Below, piece after piece: positions 18,240 to 26,387 of a stretch of DNA of 64,000 nucleotides. Source of the stretch: Caballeronia novacaledonica (GTDB lineage Bacteria; Pseudomonadota; Gammaproteobacteria; Burkholderiales; Burkholderiaceae). Under the pieces are notes generated by a model. That model ran no database searches. It was not told the origin of the DNA and saw only the letters and a program-made list of their open reading frames with translations. Every line of letters begins with the position of its first letter. Positions within the stretch are counted from its first letter, which is position 1. Where the stretch lies: NCBI RefSeq assembly GCF_900258035.1, contig NZ_OGTP01000001.1, positions 620,001 to 684,000 on the forward strand, read 5' to 3'. The translations under genes were made by a program, and so were the position numbers.

Positions 18240-20183
18240 TCAAGCCACTTGGGCAGCCTGCCCACCCAAATAAGCCTCGATGACTTTCTCATTCGCCTGA
18301 ATCTCGGAAGGCTTACCCTCGGCAATTTTCTGACCGAAGTCGAGCACAGAAACGGTATCGCAAACACTCATCACCACATCCATATGATGTTCGATCAACA
18401 CGAGCGTAATCCCGTGATTCCGCACCTTGCGAATGATCGCGACAAGCTCGCGGATATCCGGCGCGGTCAACCCCGCCGCCGGTTCATCGAGCAAAAGCAA
18501 TTGCGGATCGAGCGCCAAAGCCCGCGCGATTTCAAGCAGGCGCTGCTTGCCATAAGGAAGATTGCGCGCTTCCTCCGCCGCAGCATTCTCCAGCCCGACA
18601 AAGCGCAACATATTGAACGCACGCTCGCGCGCCGCGCGTTCTTCACGCCGATACCGCGGACTCATCACACCGACATCCGCGACATTCGACCTGAACGTAT
18701 GATGCAATCCGACGAGCACGTTCTCCAGCGCCGTCATCTCGCCAAAAAGCTGCACGTTCTGAAACGTCCGCGCAATGCCCGACAGCGCAATCTTCGCTGA
18801 CGTCCGCCCCGCAAGCGATTGTCCTTCGTATTCGATCGCCCCCGCCGTCGGAACGTAGATGCCCGTCAGCACGTTCATCATCGTGCTCTTGCCCGAGCCG
18901 TTCGGACCGATCAGGCCGTGAATCGTGCCGCGCTTCACCGTCAGGTTCACATCGTTCAACGCCTTCAGGCCGCTGAACTGCATCAGCACGCCGCGCACAT
19001 CGAGGATCGCGTCGGCGCCTTGCACCTGAACCGCCGCCACCGCATCGTCCTCGCGCGTATGGGTCGCGAGTGCTTCGGTATCGACCTTCGTCACACGCAC
19101 GCGGCCCAGATTCAGCGTCTTGCGCACAAAGCCGACGATCCCGTCCTGCAGGTAATACACGACGAGCAGGATCATCAGACCGAAAATGGTGAGGCGCCAG
19201 TCGGTCAATGCATCGATCCAGAAGGAGAACACGGCAAGTCCGGCCGTGCCGATTATCGGCACCGCCGCGCGTTGCAGCGTCGTGGTCTTGCGTGCGAGCG
19301 CGAGCACCGCGCCCGTGACGACGACCACCGCCAGCGCCGTCGCGACGACGCGAAAGTTCGCGATATCGTCGAGCAGCTTCGGCAACATCACGATGACCGT
19401 CGAACCGATGAGCGCGCCTGTGCGCGTTTTGCGCCCGCCCATGATGATCGCGAGCAGGAACAAAATAGTCAGCTCGAAGTTATACGTGTTAGGCGAAATG
19501 TATTGTTCGGAATACGAATAAAGACAGCCCGCGAGTCCGGCGAAGCCCGCGCTGATCACGAACGCATACACCTTGTAGCGATACACCGATACGCCCATGC
19601 AGTCCGATGCGATCGGGCTGTCGCGCAATGCTTCGAACGCGCGTCCGAGATGCGACTTCAGCACGCGATGCACCACGATCAGCGACACGACGAGCAATGC
19701 CGCGACGAGCCAGTAATACTGCACCTCGTCGAGCCGGTGACCCGCGAACATCGGCTTCGGGATCTTGAGACCCATCGGTCCGTTCGTCAGAAAATCCATC
19801 TCGTTGATGAGGATCTGGATGATCGTGCCGAACGCGAGCGTCACCATCGCGAGATACGGGCCGGACACGCGCAGCGCGGGCAACGCCAGAATCGCGCCGA
19901 AGCCGGCCGTCACGAGAATCGAAAGCGGCGCCGTCACGTAGAACGGCATGCCGAGCTTCATGAACAGCACGCCCGCCGTGTACGCGCCCACGCCGAAGAG
20001 GCCCGCATGACCGAGCGACACCTGGCCCGTATAACCCACCACGATGTCGAGCCCGAACAACAGGATCGCGTAAATCATGATGGTTTCGACGAGGTGGATG
20101 TAGTACGGATTGCCCGACATCACCGGAAATATTGCGAGCACGGCAACGCCGATGAGCGCCGCGATCCAGTTCTTTGCTTTCAT
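18240..20183 (-). CDS. LivM-LivG fusion: permease and ATP-binding protein of a branched-chain amino acid ABC transporter
   Basis: This is a single 647-residue chain. Residues 1-290 are a LivM permease (hydrophobic helices and the EALRDSPIASDCMGVSVYRYK coupling loop). About 290-390 is an added hydrophobic linker (VVATALAVVVVTGAVLAL and later helices). From about 405 to the end is a LivG ATPase with Walker A GPNGSGKST, signature region NLPYGKQRLLEIARAL (LivG often replaces the canonical LSGGQ with YGxQR) and Walker B LLLLDEPAAG. It couples ATP hydrolysis to import with LivH and LivF. GAGGCGGCGACG precedes the ATG. The stop codon directly abuts repeat copy A. Confidence 0.93.
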   Translation of the reverse strand: MKAKNWIAALIGVAVLAIFPVMSGNPYYIHLVETIMIYAILLFGLDIVVGYTGQVSLGHAGLFGVGAYTAGVLFMKLGMPFYVTAPLSILVTAGFGAILALPALRVSGPYLAMVTLAFGTIIQILINEMDFLTNGPMGLKIPKPMFAGHRLDEVQYYWLVAALLVVSLIVVHRVLKSHLGRAFEALRDSPIASDCMGVSVYRYKVYAFVISAGFAGLAGCLYSYSEQYISPNTYNFELTILFLLAIIMGGRKTRTGALIGSTVIVMLPKLLDDIANFRVVATALAVVVVTGAVLALARKTTTLQRAAVPIIGTAGLAVFSFWIDALTDWRLTIFGLMILLVVYYLQDGIVGFVRKTLNLGRVRVTKVDTEALATHTREDDAVAAVQVQGADAILDVRGVLMQFSGLKALNDVNLTVKRGTIHGLIGPNGSGKSTMMNVLTGIYVPTAGAIEYEGQSLAGRTSAKIALSGIARTFQNVQLFGEMTALENVLVGLHHTFRSNVADVGVMSPRYRREERAARERAFNMLRFVGLENAAAEEARNLPYGKQRLLEIARALALDPQLLLLDEPAAGLTAPDIRELVAIIRKVRNHGITLVLIEHHMDVVMSVCDTVSVLDFGQKIAEGKPSEIQANEKVIEAYLGGQAAQVA

Positions 20184-20193
20184 CGTCGCCGCC

Positions 20194-21066
20194 TCAGACT
20201 TTCTTGATCGCCATCTTGCCGAAGAGACCTGCGGGCTTGACCGCGAGCACGATCAAGAGCAGCACGAGCCCCGGTACGTCCTTGTATCCGGTGGAAATGT
20301 AGAAGCCGGTCGTGGTCTCCGCGATGCCGAGGATCATCCCGCCGACGATGATGCCCATGCCGCTCGACAAGCCGCCGATGATCGCCACGGCAAACGCCTT
20401 GAGGCCGAGCACCGCGCCCATCGTCGCGCCCGTCAATGTGAGCGGCGCGATCAAAACCCCTGCAAATGCAGCGGTCAACGATGAAAGCGCGTACGAGAAC
20501 GTGATGACGAGCCCCGTGTTGATGCCCATCAGCGACGCCGCATCGCGATCGTTCGCGGTCGCGACCACGGCCTTGCCGAAGATCGTCTTGCGGTTGAAGA
20601 ACTCGACCGCCAGCATCATCACGAGCGCGCCGCCGACGACGAGCAGTTCCATCGGCAAGACATTTGCACCGAGTATCTTAAGCGGCGCTTCGGGCAGCGG
20701 CGACGGAAAACGCAGATCGTCGCGGCCCCACACGTTCTCCGCGACGTTCTTGAAGATGATGCCGAGCGCGATCGTCGACATGATCCAGCCGAACTCCGAC
20801 TTTATCTTGATCGCGGGACGCACGCCGATGCGCTCGACGAACGCGCCCTGAACGAGTCCGAAGACGCATACCAGCGGAATCATCAGCCAGTAGTTGACAC
20901 CGACGGAGACGAGCGTGAGGCCGACGAGTGCGCCGAGCATGAGCGCATCGCCCTGACCGAAGTTCAGCGTGCCCGATGTGGCGAAGGTGAGTTGATAGCC
21001 GAAGGCGATCACGGCGTAGATCATGCCGAGGGCTATGCCGCTGTAGATTAGTTGCAGTAGGATCAT
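20194..21066 (-). CDS. livH: Branched-chain amino acid ABC transporter permease LivH
   Basis: This 290-residue membrane protein has about eight helices and the LivH pattern GLALGMIYAVIAFGYQLTFA-like start, LNFGQGDALMLGA and LIAPLTLTGATMGAVLGLKAFAVAIIGG. It forms the membrane channel with the LivM part of the fusion encoded 10 bp downstream. The ATG at 21066 is the family-typical start (MILLQLIYSG), but the six bases between it and repeat copy B, and the repeat itself, provide no Shine-Dalgarno. Translation may therefore depend on another mechanism, or the insertion may lower expression. Confidence 0.93.
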   Translation of the reverse strand: MILLQLIYSGIALGMIYAVIAFGYQLTFATSGTLNFGQGDALMLGALVGLTLVSVGVNYWLMIPLVCVFGLVQGAFVERIGVRPAIKIKSEFGWIMSTIALGIIFKNVAENVWGRDDLRFPSPLPEAPLKILGANVLPMELLVVGGALVMMLAVEFFNRKTIFGKAVVATANDRDAASLMGINTGLVITFSYALSSLTAAFAGVLIAPLTLTGATMGAVLGLKAFAVAIIGGLSSGMGIIVGGMILGIAETTTGFYISTGYKDVPGLVLLLIVLAVKPAGLFGKMAIKKV

Positions 21067-21071
21067 GGGAG

Positions 21072-21660
21072 GCTTGTGCTTCTATGAAATCCTGTTTTCG
21101 TGTCGGTCTATTTGTGTTGCCCCTATGCGGGGCGGCAGTCACTTTCTTTGCTGCTGCAAAGAAAGTAACCAAAGAAACAGCTATCCCCAGCCTAAGCACT
21201 TCATACCGGCCGCGGCACAGGCGATCGATCTAATGGCCCCCGGTGTAGCGAGTGCCCCCACAAAACTCGCGCGGCTTGGCTCGCGCACGGTCCGACACAT
21301 CGCACCACACGACACACTGGTTCAGCACAAAACAGCTCCGGCCCGCTTCGCGGCCGATGGGTCAATCGGGTCTGCGTGTGCATACCCAACGGCAGCGCGT
21401 AGCGCCGTGCCAAAGCTATTTCGTGCTGAACCCGCGCGCTCAAACACTTGGCTCGTCAAACCGTGCGCGATCCAGGTCCGGTAAGTCCTAAGAGGGCGAC
21501 ACTCAGGCAGCCCACGATCACAGGGCAAGCATGGCCAACTTGCGTGTGACCGCGGGCCTATCGAGCTGCTTTCTTTGGTTACTTTCTTTGCAGCAGCAAA
21601 GAAAGTGACTGCCGCCCCGCACAGGGGCGACCCCAATAAACCAACAGCAAAACGGGATCC
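21072..21660. repeat. Large palindromic repeat, copy B
   Basis: An element of about 589 bp in the same orientation as copy A and near identical over the left 170 bp and the right 90 bp. It carries the same terminal hairpins (21142-21165 and 21582-21605). The right inner part differs: the GGCACAGGCGAT arm of the left side is not matched, and AGGGCAAGCATGGCC-type sequence stands there instead. The left end is 6 bp from the livH start codon and the right end is 14 bp from the livK-like stop codon. Confidence 0.88.
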
Positions 21661-21674
21661 GGCCAACAAAACGG

Positions 21675-22892
21675 TCAATTAGAAGCAGTAGTAGCCTGCT
21701 TGCTACGCAAAGTCCCGCCGCCTTTCTTGTCGGCGTCATACGCATAGATCACACGGCCACTCTTCACTTCACCGATCACCGGCACATTCGGTGAAATCGC
21801 TTCATGGTCGGCCTTGGTGAATGGCTTGTCATACACCATCACGACGCCTTCGACCTTCGTGTTCAGGTTTTCAAGCGCTTCCTTCACTTTCGGACCATCC
21901 GTCGTGCCGGCCTGCTTGATCGCCGCCGCGAGCAGATACACCGAGTCGTAACCTTGCGCCGCCGACACCGGCGAATCGATGCGATCGTTCTTCGGCTTGA
22001 ACTCCTTCAGGTACGCATCGATAAAACCCTTGCGCTTGGGCGTGTTCGCTTCCTGAATGAAGGTCTGCGGCATGCGCGCGCCTTCGCCGTTCGTGCCGGC
22101 ATTGTCGATATAGTTCGCCATCGAAAGCGTCCAGCTTCCGATCAGCGGCACTTTCCAGCCGAGCTTGGCCATGCCGTTGGCGATCTGCGCAAGCTCAGGT
22201 CCGATGCCATACGTGAGCACGGCTTCGGCGCCCGCTTCCTTCGCTTTGAGCAACTGGGCCGTCATGTCGACGTCCTTGATGTTGAATTTTTCGACCGCCA
22301 CCGGCTTCACGCCTTTCGCGGCCAGCGCCTTTTCCAGATCTTCACGGCCGAGCTGTCCGTAGTTGGTCGAATCGGCGAGGATCGCAACCTTCTTGAAGCC
22401 GCGTTTGACAACGGCTTCCTCGACGATCATCGGCGCCTGGATGCGGTCGGCGGCGGCATTGCGGAACACGTAGTTATCGGCCTGATCGTCGAATTGCTTC
22501 GTGACCACCGAACCGGTCGCAACGTTGTTGAAGACGGGAATCTTCGCTTCCTGGAAGAAGCGCTGCGACGCGAGCGCGACACCCGTATTGATATAGCCGA
22601 CAACCGCGACGACCTTTTCCTTGTTGATGAGCTCCTGCGCGATCTGCACGCCGCGCTCGTTCTTCGCTTCGTCATCGCGTTCGACGAGCACGATCTGACG
22701 GCCGAGCACGCCGCCCGACTTGTTGATCTCCGCAGTCGCGAGGCGCACGCCATCACGCATGCTGACACCCATGGAAGACGAACCGCCCGTGAACGGACCA
22801 TCGACGCCGATCTTGATCGGGTCCGCCGCATGCGCCATCGAAAAAACGCCGAACGCGAGCGTGCTCGCGATGAGCTTCATCTTCATACCCAT
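21675..22892 (-). CDS. Branched-chain amino acid ABC transporter substrate-binding protein (LivK-like)
   Basis: This 405-residue periplasmic binding protein has a signal peptide (MGMKMKLIASTLAFGVFSMAHA, cut before ADPIKIG) and the type I receptor-like fold with ADPIKIGVDGPFTGG, NKSGGVLGRQIVLVERDDE and VVGYINTGVALASQ. It captures the ligand for the LivH/LivMG/LivF importer. GGAG six bases before the ATG at 22892 supports this start. It is the promoter-proximal gene of the liv set, separated from livH by repeat copy B. Confidence 0.93.
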   Translation of the reverse strand: MGMKMKLIASTLAFGVFSMAHAADPIKIGVDGPFTGGSSSMGVSMRDGVRLATAEINKSGGVLGRQIVLVERDDEAKNERGVQIAQELINKEKVVAVVGYINTGVALASQRFFQEAKIPVFNNVATGSVVTKQFDDQADNYVFRNAAADRIQAPMIVEEAVVKRGFKKVAILADSTNYGQLGREDLEKALAAKGVKPVAVEKFNIKDVDMTAQLLKAKEAGAEAVLTYGIGPELAQIANGMAKLGWKVPLIGSWTLSMANYIDNAGTNGEGARMPQTFIQEANTPKRKGFIDAYLKEFKPKNDRIDSPVSAAQGYDSVYLLAAAIKQAGTTDGPKVKEALENLNTKVEGVVMVYDKPFTKADHEAISPNVPVIGEVKSGRVIYAYDADKKGGGTLRSKQATTASN

Positions 22893-23256
22893 GTGTGTCT
22901 CCGTCGCCTGTTTCGTTTATTTGAAAGTCCCATGCAACGCGCAAAAGGCCTGCAGTGCTTTTAAAAGCATTGCGCGTTATCGATTACATAGGCTGTGAGC
23001 GAGTTTAGAAAAATGTAAGGATATGACCATATTCGGACATACCCGAACAGCACGAGCGTTAGCCCACACCTGACGCATCGTAATTGTGCAGAGCGCGGAA
23101 TAAAGCATCCCGAAGCGTTTCTTTCAGCTTTGGGAAAGCGAAAAGACAGCGGGTATACACGTAAAAAAACGCGCGGCGTCCCCGGAGGATCGCCGCGCGC
23201 AACCTTGCGCACGCTTAGGTTCTTTTATCGGCTGAATGTTTCGGTCATGCACCTCT
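22893..23256. other. Intergenic region upstream of the livK-like gene
   Basis: This 364-bp stretch is relatively AT-rich around 22960-23040 and should hold the liv promoter reading leftwards. It contains a minus-strand terminator at 23162-23200. No gene is seen. Confidence 0.5.
23162..23200 (-). terminator. Intrinsic terminator after the anti-sigma gene
   Basis: The minus strand reads a CGCGCGGCG/CGCCGCGCG stem with a 12-nt loop, followed by seven T residues. It lies 57 bp after the anti-sigma stop codon and insulates that operon from the liv operon. Confidence 0.85.
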
Positions 23257-23997
23257 TTAGCGCGGCGCGCCGGTTTCGATCGCGTGGGCGAACTGACGCA
23301 GCACCGCACCCGATGCATCGGTGACGGCCCAGAACGTCATGCCGTCGTGATTCCAGCGTGCGAGGGCGTAACCGTCGTCGGACTGCGTGACGACCGGCGA
23401 GAAGTCCTTGTCGCTGGCTTCGCCTTTCATGTCGCCCTTGCGCTCGGGAAACACGTACACGTCGATCGGATGCTTCAGGTAGCGATACACCACGACCGCC
23501 ACCGGCCGATGATCGATGTAATCCAGCCGCCCGCCGACGAGCGCGAAGCCCGGTCCCGCCGGATCGATCACCGGCGGCGCATAGTCGATGCGGCCGTTGA
23601 ACCAGGGCTTCACCGTGTGCTTGTCGCTGGACAGCACGTCGATCGGACGGTCCGACATCAACGCGCGCACATGACTCGACACGATTTCCTGCGCGATGGG
23701 CGAACTGCCCGAAACGCCCGTCACGAGCGGTGCCGCCTGGAACCACAGCATCGTGCCGAGCACGAGCGCGGAGAGCGTCGCGCCCGCGAACGCGCCGCCG
23801 AAGAACGGCCAGGGCGCCGCGAACACGTTGCGCCAGCCGCGCTTCGCGGAGCGCTCCGGCAAGCGTGTGCGGGCGTCGCGTTCGGCTTCCTCGCGCACGC
23901 GCGCCAGCACTTGCGCCCGCAGATGCACGGGTGCGCGCTGATAGAGCGAACCATCGGTGAGCCTCGTATCGAGCGAGGCGGTGTCGTTATTTTCCAT
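23257..23997 (-). CDS. Membrane anti-sigma factor
   Basis: This 246-residue protein has about 60 N-terminal cytoplasmic residues, including the helix LYQRAPVHLRAQVLARVREEAERDART. One membrane helix follows (about 66-88, FFGGAFAGATLSALVLGTMLWF), then an exported domain of about 155 residues with HTVKPWFNGRIDYAP and LVGGRLDYIDHRPVAVVVY. This architecture, directly downstream of and overlapping an ECF sigma gene by 11 bp, is that of a transmembrane anti-sigma factor. The zinc-binding HxxxCxxC motif of ZAS-type members is absent. The sensed signal is unknown. Confidence 0.87.
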   Translation of the reverse strand: MENNDTASLDTRLTDGSLYQRAPVHLRAQVLARVREEAERDARTRLPERSAKRGWRNVFAAPWPFFGGAFAGATLSALVLGTMLWFQAAPLVTGVSGSSPIAQEIVSSHVRALMSDRPIDVLSSDKHTVKPWFNGRIDYAPPVIDPAGPGFALVGGRLDYIDHRPVAVVVYRYLKHPIDVYVFPERKGDMKGEASDKDFSPVVTQSDDGYALARWNHDGMTFWAVTDASGAVLRQFAHAIETGAPR

Positions 23998-24658
23998 TTC
24001 CCGACTCCTCCGCATGTCCCGGTCCCGCGCGGCGCACGAGCCGCACGCTCGGCTTGTCCTGCCCGCCCTGCGCCGCGCGCACCGCCCCCGCCAGCATCTT
24101 GCGGCCGCGCGCGAGCCGCGACATCACCGTGCCGATCGGCACGCCGGTCACGGATGCGACTTCCTTGTAGCTCATGTCTTCCAGCTCACGTAACACCAGC
24201 ACTTCGCGAAAGGCGATCGGCAGCGCCTCCAGCGCGCGATGCACCAGATGGACTTCGTCGCGGCGCACCGCGAGCGTTTCCGGATCGGCCGCACCTTCCT
24301 CCGACCAGCCCGGCAGCGCTTCGTCGCCGCCCAGTTCCTCGTCGTAGGGCGTCGCGTCCGCGAGTTGCACGCGGCGCCGCCATTCCGTAAACCACGTGTT
24401 GCGCACGATCGCGAGCAGCCATGCCCGCGCATTGGCTTCCTCGCCGCCCTCGAATCCGCCGAAAAAACGGAACGCGCGCAGATAGGCTTCCTGCACGACG
24501 TCGTCGGCGTCGCTCGCGCTGCCCGACAGCCAGCGCGCGAGGTTGTACGCGGCGTCCAGGTGCGGCATCACCGTCGCCTCGAAGCGCGCATGCGCCGCCT
24601 CGGCGCCCGCCTGGCCGCGTCGCCCGGACTTGTCTTCTTTCGACCTGCTTGGCCACAT
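23987..24658 (-). CDS. ECF-family RNA polymerase sigma factor
   Basis: This 223-residue sigma-70 family protein has region 2 at about 35-95 (AYNLARWLSGSASDADDVVQEAYLRAFRFF, with the DADDVVQEAY core) and region 4 at about 145-200 (LPIAFREVLVLRELEDMSYKEVASVTGVPIGTVMSRLARGRK). The ATG at 24658 follows AAAGGAG. It is translationally coupled to the anti-sigma gene. Divergent genes for a metallophosphoesterase and a cupredoxin are probable targets because GGGAATA motifs face both ways in the intergenic region. Confidence 0.95.
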   Translation of the reverse strand: MWPSRSKEDKSGRRGQAGAEAAHARFEATVMPHLDAAYNLARWLSGSASDADDVVQEAYLRAFRFFGGFEGGEEANARAWLLAIVRNTWFTEWRRRVQLADATPYDEELGGDEALPGWSEEGAADPETLAVRRDEVHLVHRALEALPIAFREVLVLRELEDMSYKEVASVTGVPIGTVMSRLARGRKMLAGAVRAAQGGQDKPSVRLVRRAGPGHAEESGNGK

Positions 24659-24739
24659 CGCGCGGGTCTCCTTTCGACATCCACGTTCGGAAAACATCGT
24701 TCGGGCGCGCACGACTCCGCTTTTTCGCGCCTTCCCATC

Positions 24740-24769
24740 CGTTACTCCTCTCGCGGACGGTTTATTCCC
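24740..24769 (-). promoter_or_regulatory. Candidate ECF promoter for the sigma/anti-sigma operon
   Basis: The minus strand reads GGGAATA (24769-24763) and, 24 bases from its first G, GTAACG. The same GGGAATA with a GT at the same distance occurs on the other strand, which fits autoregulation by an ECF factor. Confidence 0.4.
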
Positions 24770-24800
24770 GTTTGCAGCAGCGACTCAAGAAAAATATAGC

Positions 24801-24830
24801 GGGAATATCCGGCCGCCTTCGCCGGTTCGA
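24801..24830 (+). promoter_or_regulatory. Candidate ECF promoter for the metallophosphoesterase/cupredoxin operon
   Basis: The plus strand reads GGGAATA at 24801-24807 and GTTCGA at 24825-24830, matching the spacing of the mirror element at 24740-24769. The distance to the start codon is about 135 bp. Confidence 0.4.
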
Positions 24831-24966
24831 TAGACGGATGCCCAAGCGACCTCGCCCCCAACGAGCGGACGTCGCGGGTGTCGCGCCCATGCATCGAGCC
24901 GCCGTGGGCGCGACTTTGCCGATTCGAATGACAAGAACCGCGGCCGCGATCATCAGAGGAACCATC

Positions 24967-25953
24967 ATGAACCCCGACCCGAACGCACTGCCCGCACAGC
25001 AACGCGACGAACTCGACGAGCACGGCAAACGCCGCCGCACCGCCCTCTCCTGCATGGCCTGGGCGGGCGCGGGCGTCATCTGGACCGTGAGCGGCGGCGT
25101 GCCCGTGTCGCGCCTGATTTCATCGGCGGAAGCTGCGGAGAAGACGAGTTCGTTCAGCTTCGTGCAGATCAGCGACAGCCATATCGGCTTCAACAAGGAT
25201 CCGAACACGGAGCCGGCGAGCACGCTCGAAGAAGCCGTGAACCGCGTGAGCGCGATGAACGCGCGCCCCGCGTTCATGATCCACACGGGCGATATCACGC
25301 ACACGTCGAAGCCCGGGCAGTTCGACACGGCGACGCAGATCATCAACAAGGCGGGCATGGACGTGCATTACGTGCCCGGCGAGCACGACGTGCTGGTCGA
25401 GGACGGCAATCCGTTCTTCGAGCGCTTTTCCGGACAATACGGCAAGGACAGCACGCGCCACTGGTATAGCTTCGATCAGGGCGGCGTGCATTTCATCGGC
25501 CTCACGAACGTGATCGACCTGAAGGGCGGCGGTCTCGGCTTTCTCGGCGATGCGCAGCTCGCGTGGCTCAAGGCGGACTTGCAGGGCAAATCGAGCAGCA
25601 CGCCGATCGTCGTGTTCGCGCATATTCCGCTGTGGGCGCTGTATCCGCAGTGGGGCTGGGGCACCGACGACAGCGCGCAGGCGCTCGCGCTATTGAAGCG
25701 CTTCGGCTCGGTGACGGTATTGAACGGCCACGTACATCAGGTGGCGCAAAAAGTGGAAGGCGAAATGCGTTTTTATTCGGCGATGTCGACAGCGTTTCCG
25801 CAACCCGCGCCGGGCGCGCCGTCCGGGCCCGGCCCGATGAAAGTGCCCGCCGAGCAACTGCGCACGATGCTCGGCTTGCGGGAAGTCACGCACGTCGCGG
25901 GACGCGGACAACTGGCCATCACCGACACGGCGCTCGCCGCCGCGCAATCATGA
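24967..25953 (+). CDS. Exported metallophosphoesterase
   Basis: This 328-residue calcineurin-like phosphoesterase has an N-terminal KRRRTALSCMAWAGAGVIW segment resembling a degenerate Tat signal. Metal ligands are visible in ISDSHIG (D70, H72), HTGDITH, YVPGEHDV, FAHIPLW and LNGHVHQ. The third motif reads GEHD where most members have GNHD, a substitution at a metal-contacting position. The substrate is unknown. The next gene starts within its stop codon (ATGA), so it is coupled to the cupredoxin. Confidence 0.9.
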   Translation: MNPDPNALPAQQRDELDEHGKRRRTALSCMAWAGAGVIWTVSGGVPVSRLISSAEAAEKTSSFSFVQISDSHIGFNKDPNTEPASTLEEAVNRVSAMNARPAFMIHTGDITHTSKPGQFDTATQIINKAGMDVHYVPGEHDVLVEDGNPFFERFSGQYGKDSTRHWYSFDQGGVHFIGLTNVIDLKGGGLGFLGDAQLAWLKADLQGKSSSTPIVVFAHIPLWALYPQWGWGTDDSAQALALLKRFGSVTVLNGHVHQVAQKVEGEMRFYSAMSTAFPQPAPGAPSGPGPMKVPAEQLRTMLGLREVTHVAGRGQLAITDTALAAAQS

Positions 25954-26363
25954 ACGCCGCCATGATCGCGAGCTACGTCTCGCCCGCCAATCTCCGCCCG
26001 CTCGCCGGCAAGTTCCTGCGCAAGGCCGCGTTCGCGCTCGTCGTGAAGGGTGTGGTCAGCGCCGCCATTCCCGCGGCCTGCGCAGAGGAGCCCGCGCAAC
26101 AGCTCGCGGCGGCCAGCGCGCCGACCATTTCCATCGACAACTTCGCGTTCAGCCGGTCGTCGGTCACCGTGCCGGTCGGCGCGAAGGTGACGTGGGTGAA
26201 TCACGACGACATGCTGCACACCGTCACCGACGAAGGAAAGAGCTTCAAGTCCGATCCGCTCGACAGCGGCGAGAGCTTCTCGCACGTGTTCGACAAGCCG
26301 GGCACCTATAAGTACTTCTGCTCGCTGCACCCGCATATGACGGGGACGATCGTCGTGCAATGA
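25950..26363 (+). CDS. Cupredoxin-domain copper-binding protein
   Basis: This 137-residue exported protein has a long signal-like region that ends near AAIPAACAEE. The cupredoxin domain (about 55-137) begins ISIDNFAFSRSSVTVPVGAKVTWVNHDDMLHTV. The type I copper ligands are visible: His in DMLHTV, then Cys, His and Met in YFCSLHPHM. It may carry or transfer electrons, or bind copper, in the periplasm. It overlaps the metallophosphoesterase stop codon by 4 bp, and both are probably under the divergent ECF factor. Confidence 0.9.
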   Translation: MNAAMIASYVSPANLRPLAGKFLRKAAFALVVKGVVSAAIPAACAEEPAQQLAAASAPTISIDNFAFSRSSVTVPVGAKVTWVNHDDMLHTVTDEGKSFKSDPLDSGESFSHVFDKPGTYKYFCSLHPHMTGTIVVQ

Positions 26364-26387
26364 AGCCGCGCGCGAAGGCGTGCCGAT

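Larger units (their letters stand above)
24659..24966. other. Divergent ECF control region
   Basis: 308 bp between the sigma gene and the metallophosphoesterase gene. Besides the two GGGAATA candidates at 24740-24769 and 24801-24830, nothing else is recognised. Confidence 0.5.

Noticed and set aside
17769..18367. Open frames within repeat A and B giving FAAAKKVTKE or FLCCCKESNQRK-type sequences
   Set aside because: These are translations of the repeat arms and appear in both copies on both strands; no ribosome sites or protein-like bodies.
17611..21660. Insertion sequence or composite transposon formed by the two repeats
   Set aside because: No transposase gene, no terminal dinucleotide or target duplication seen; the DNA between is the normal liv operon.
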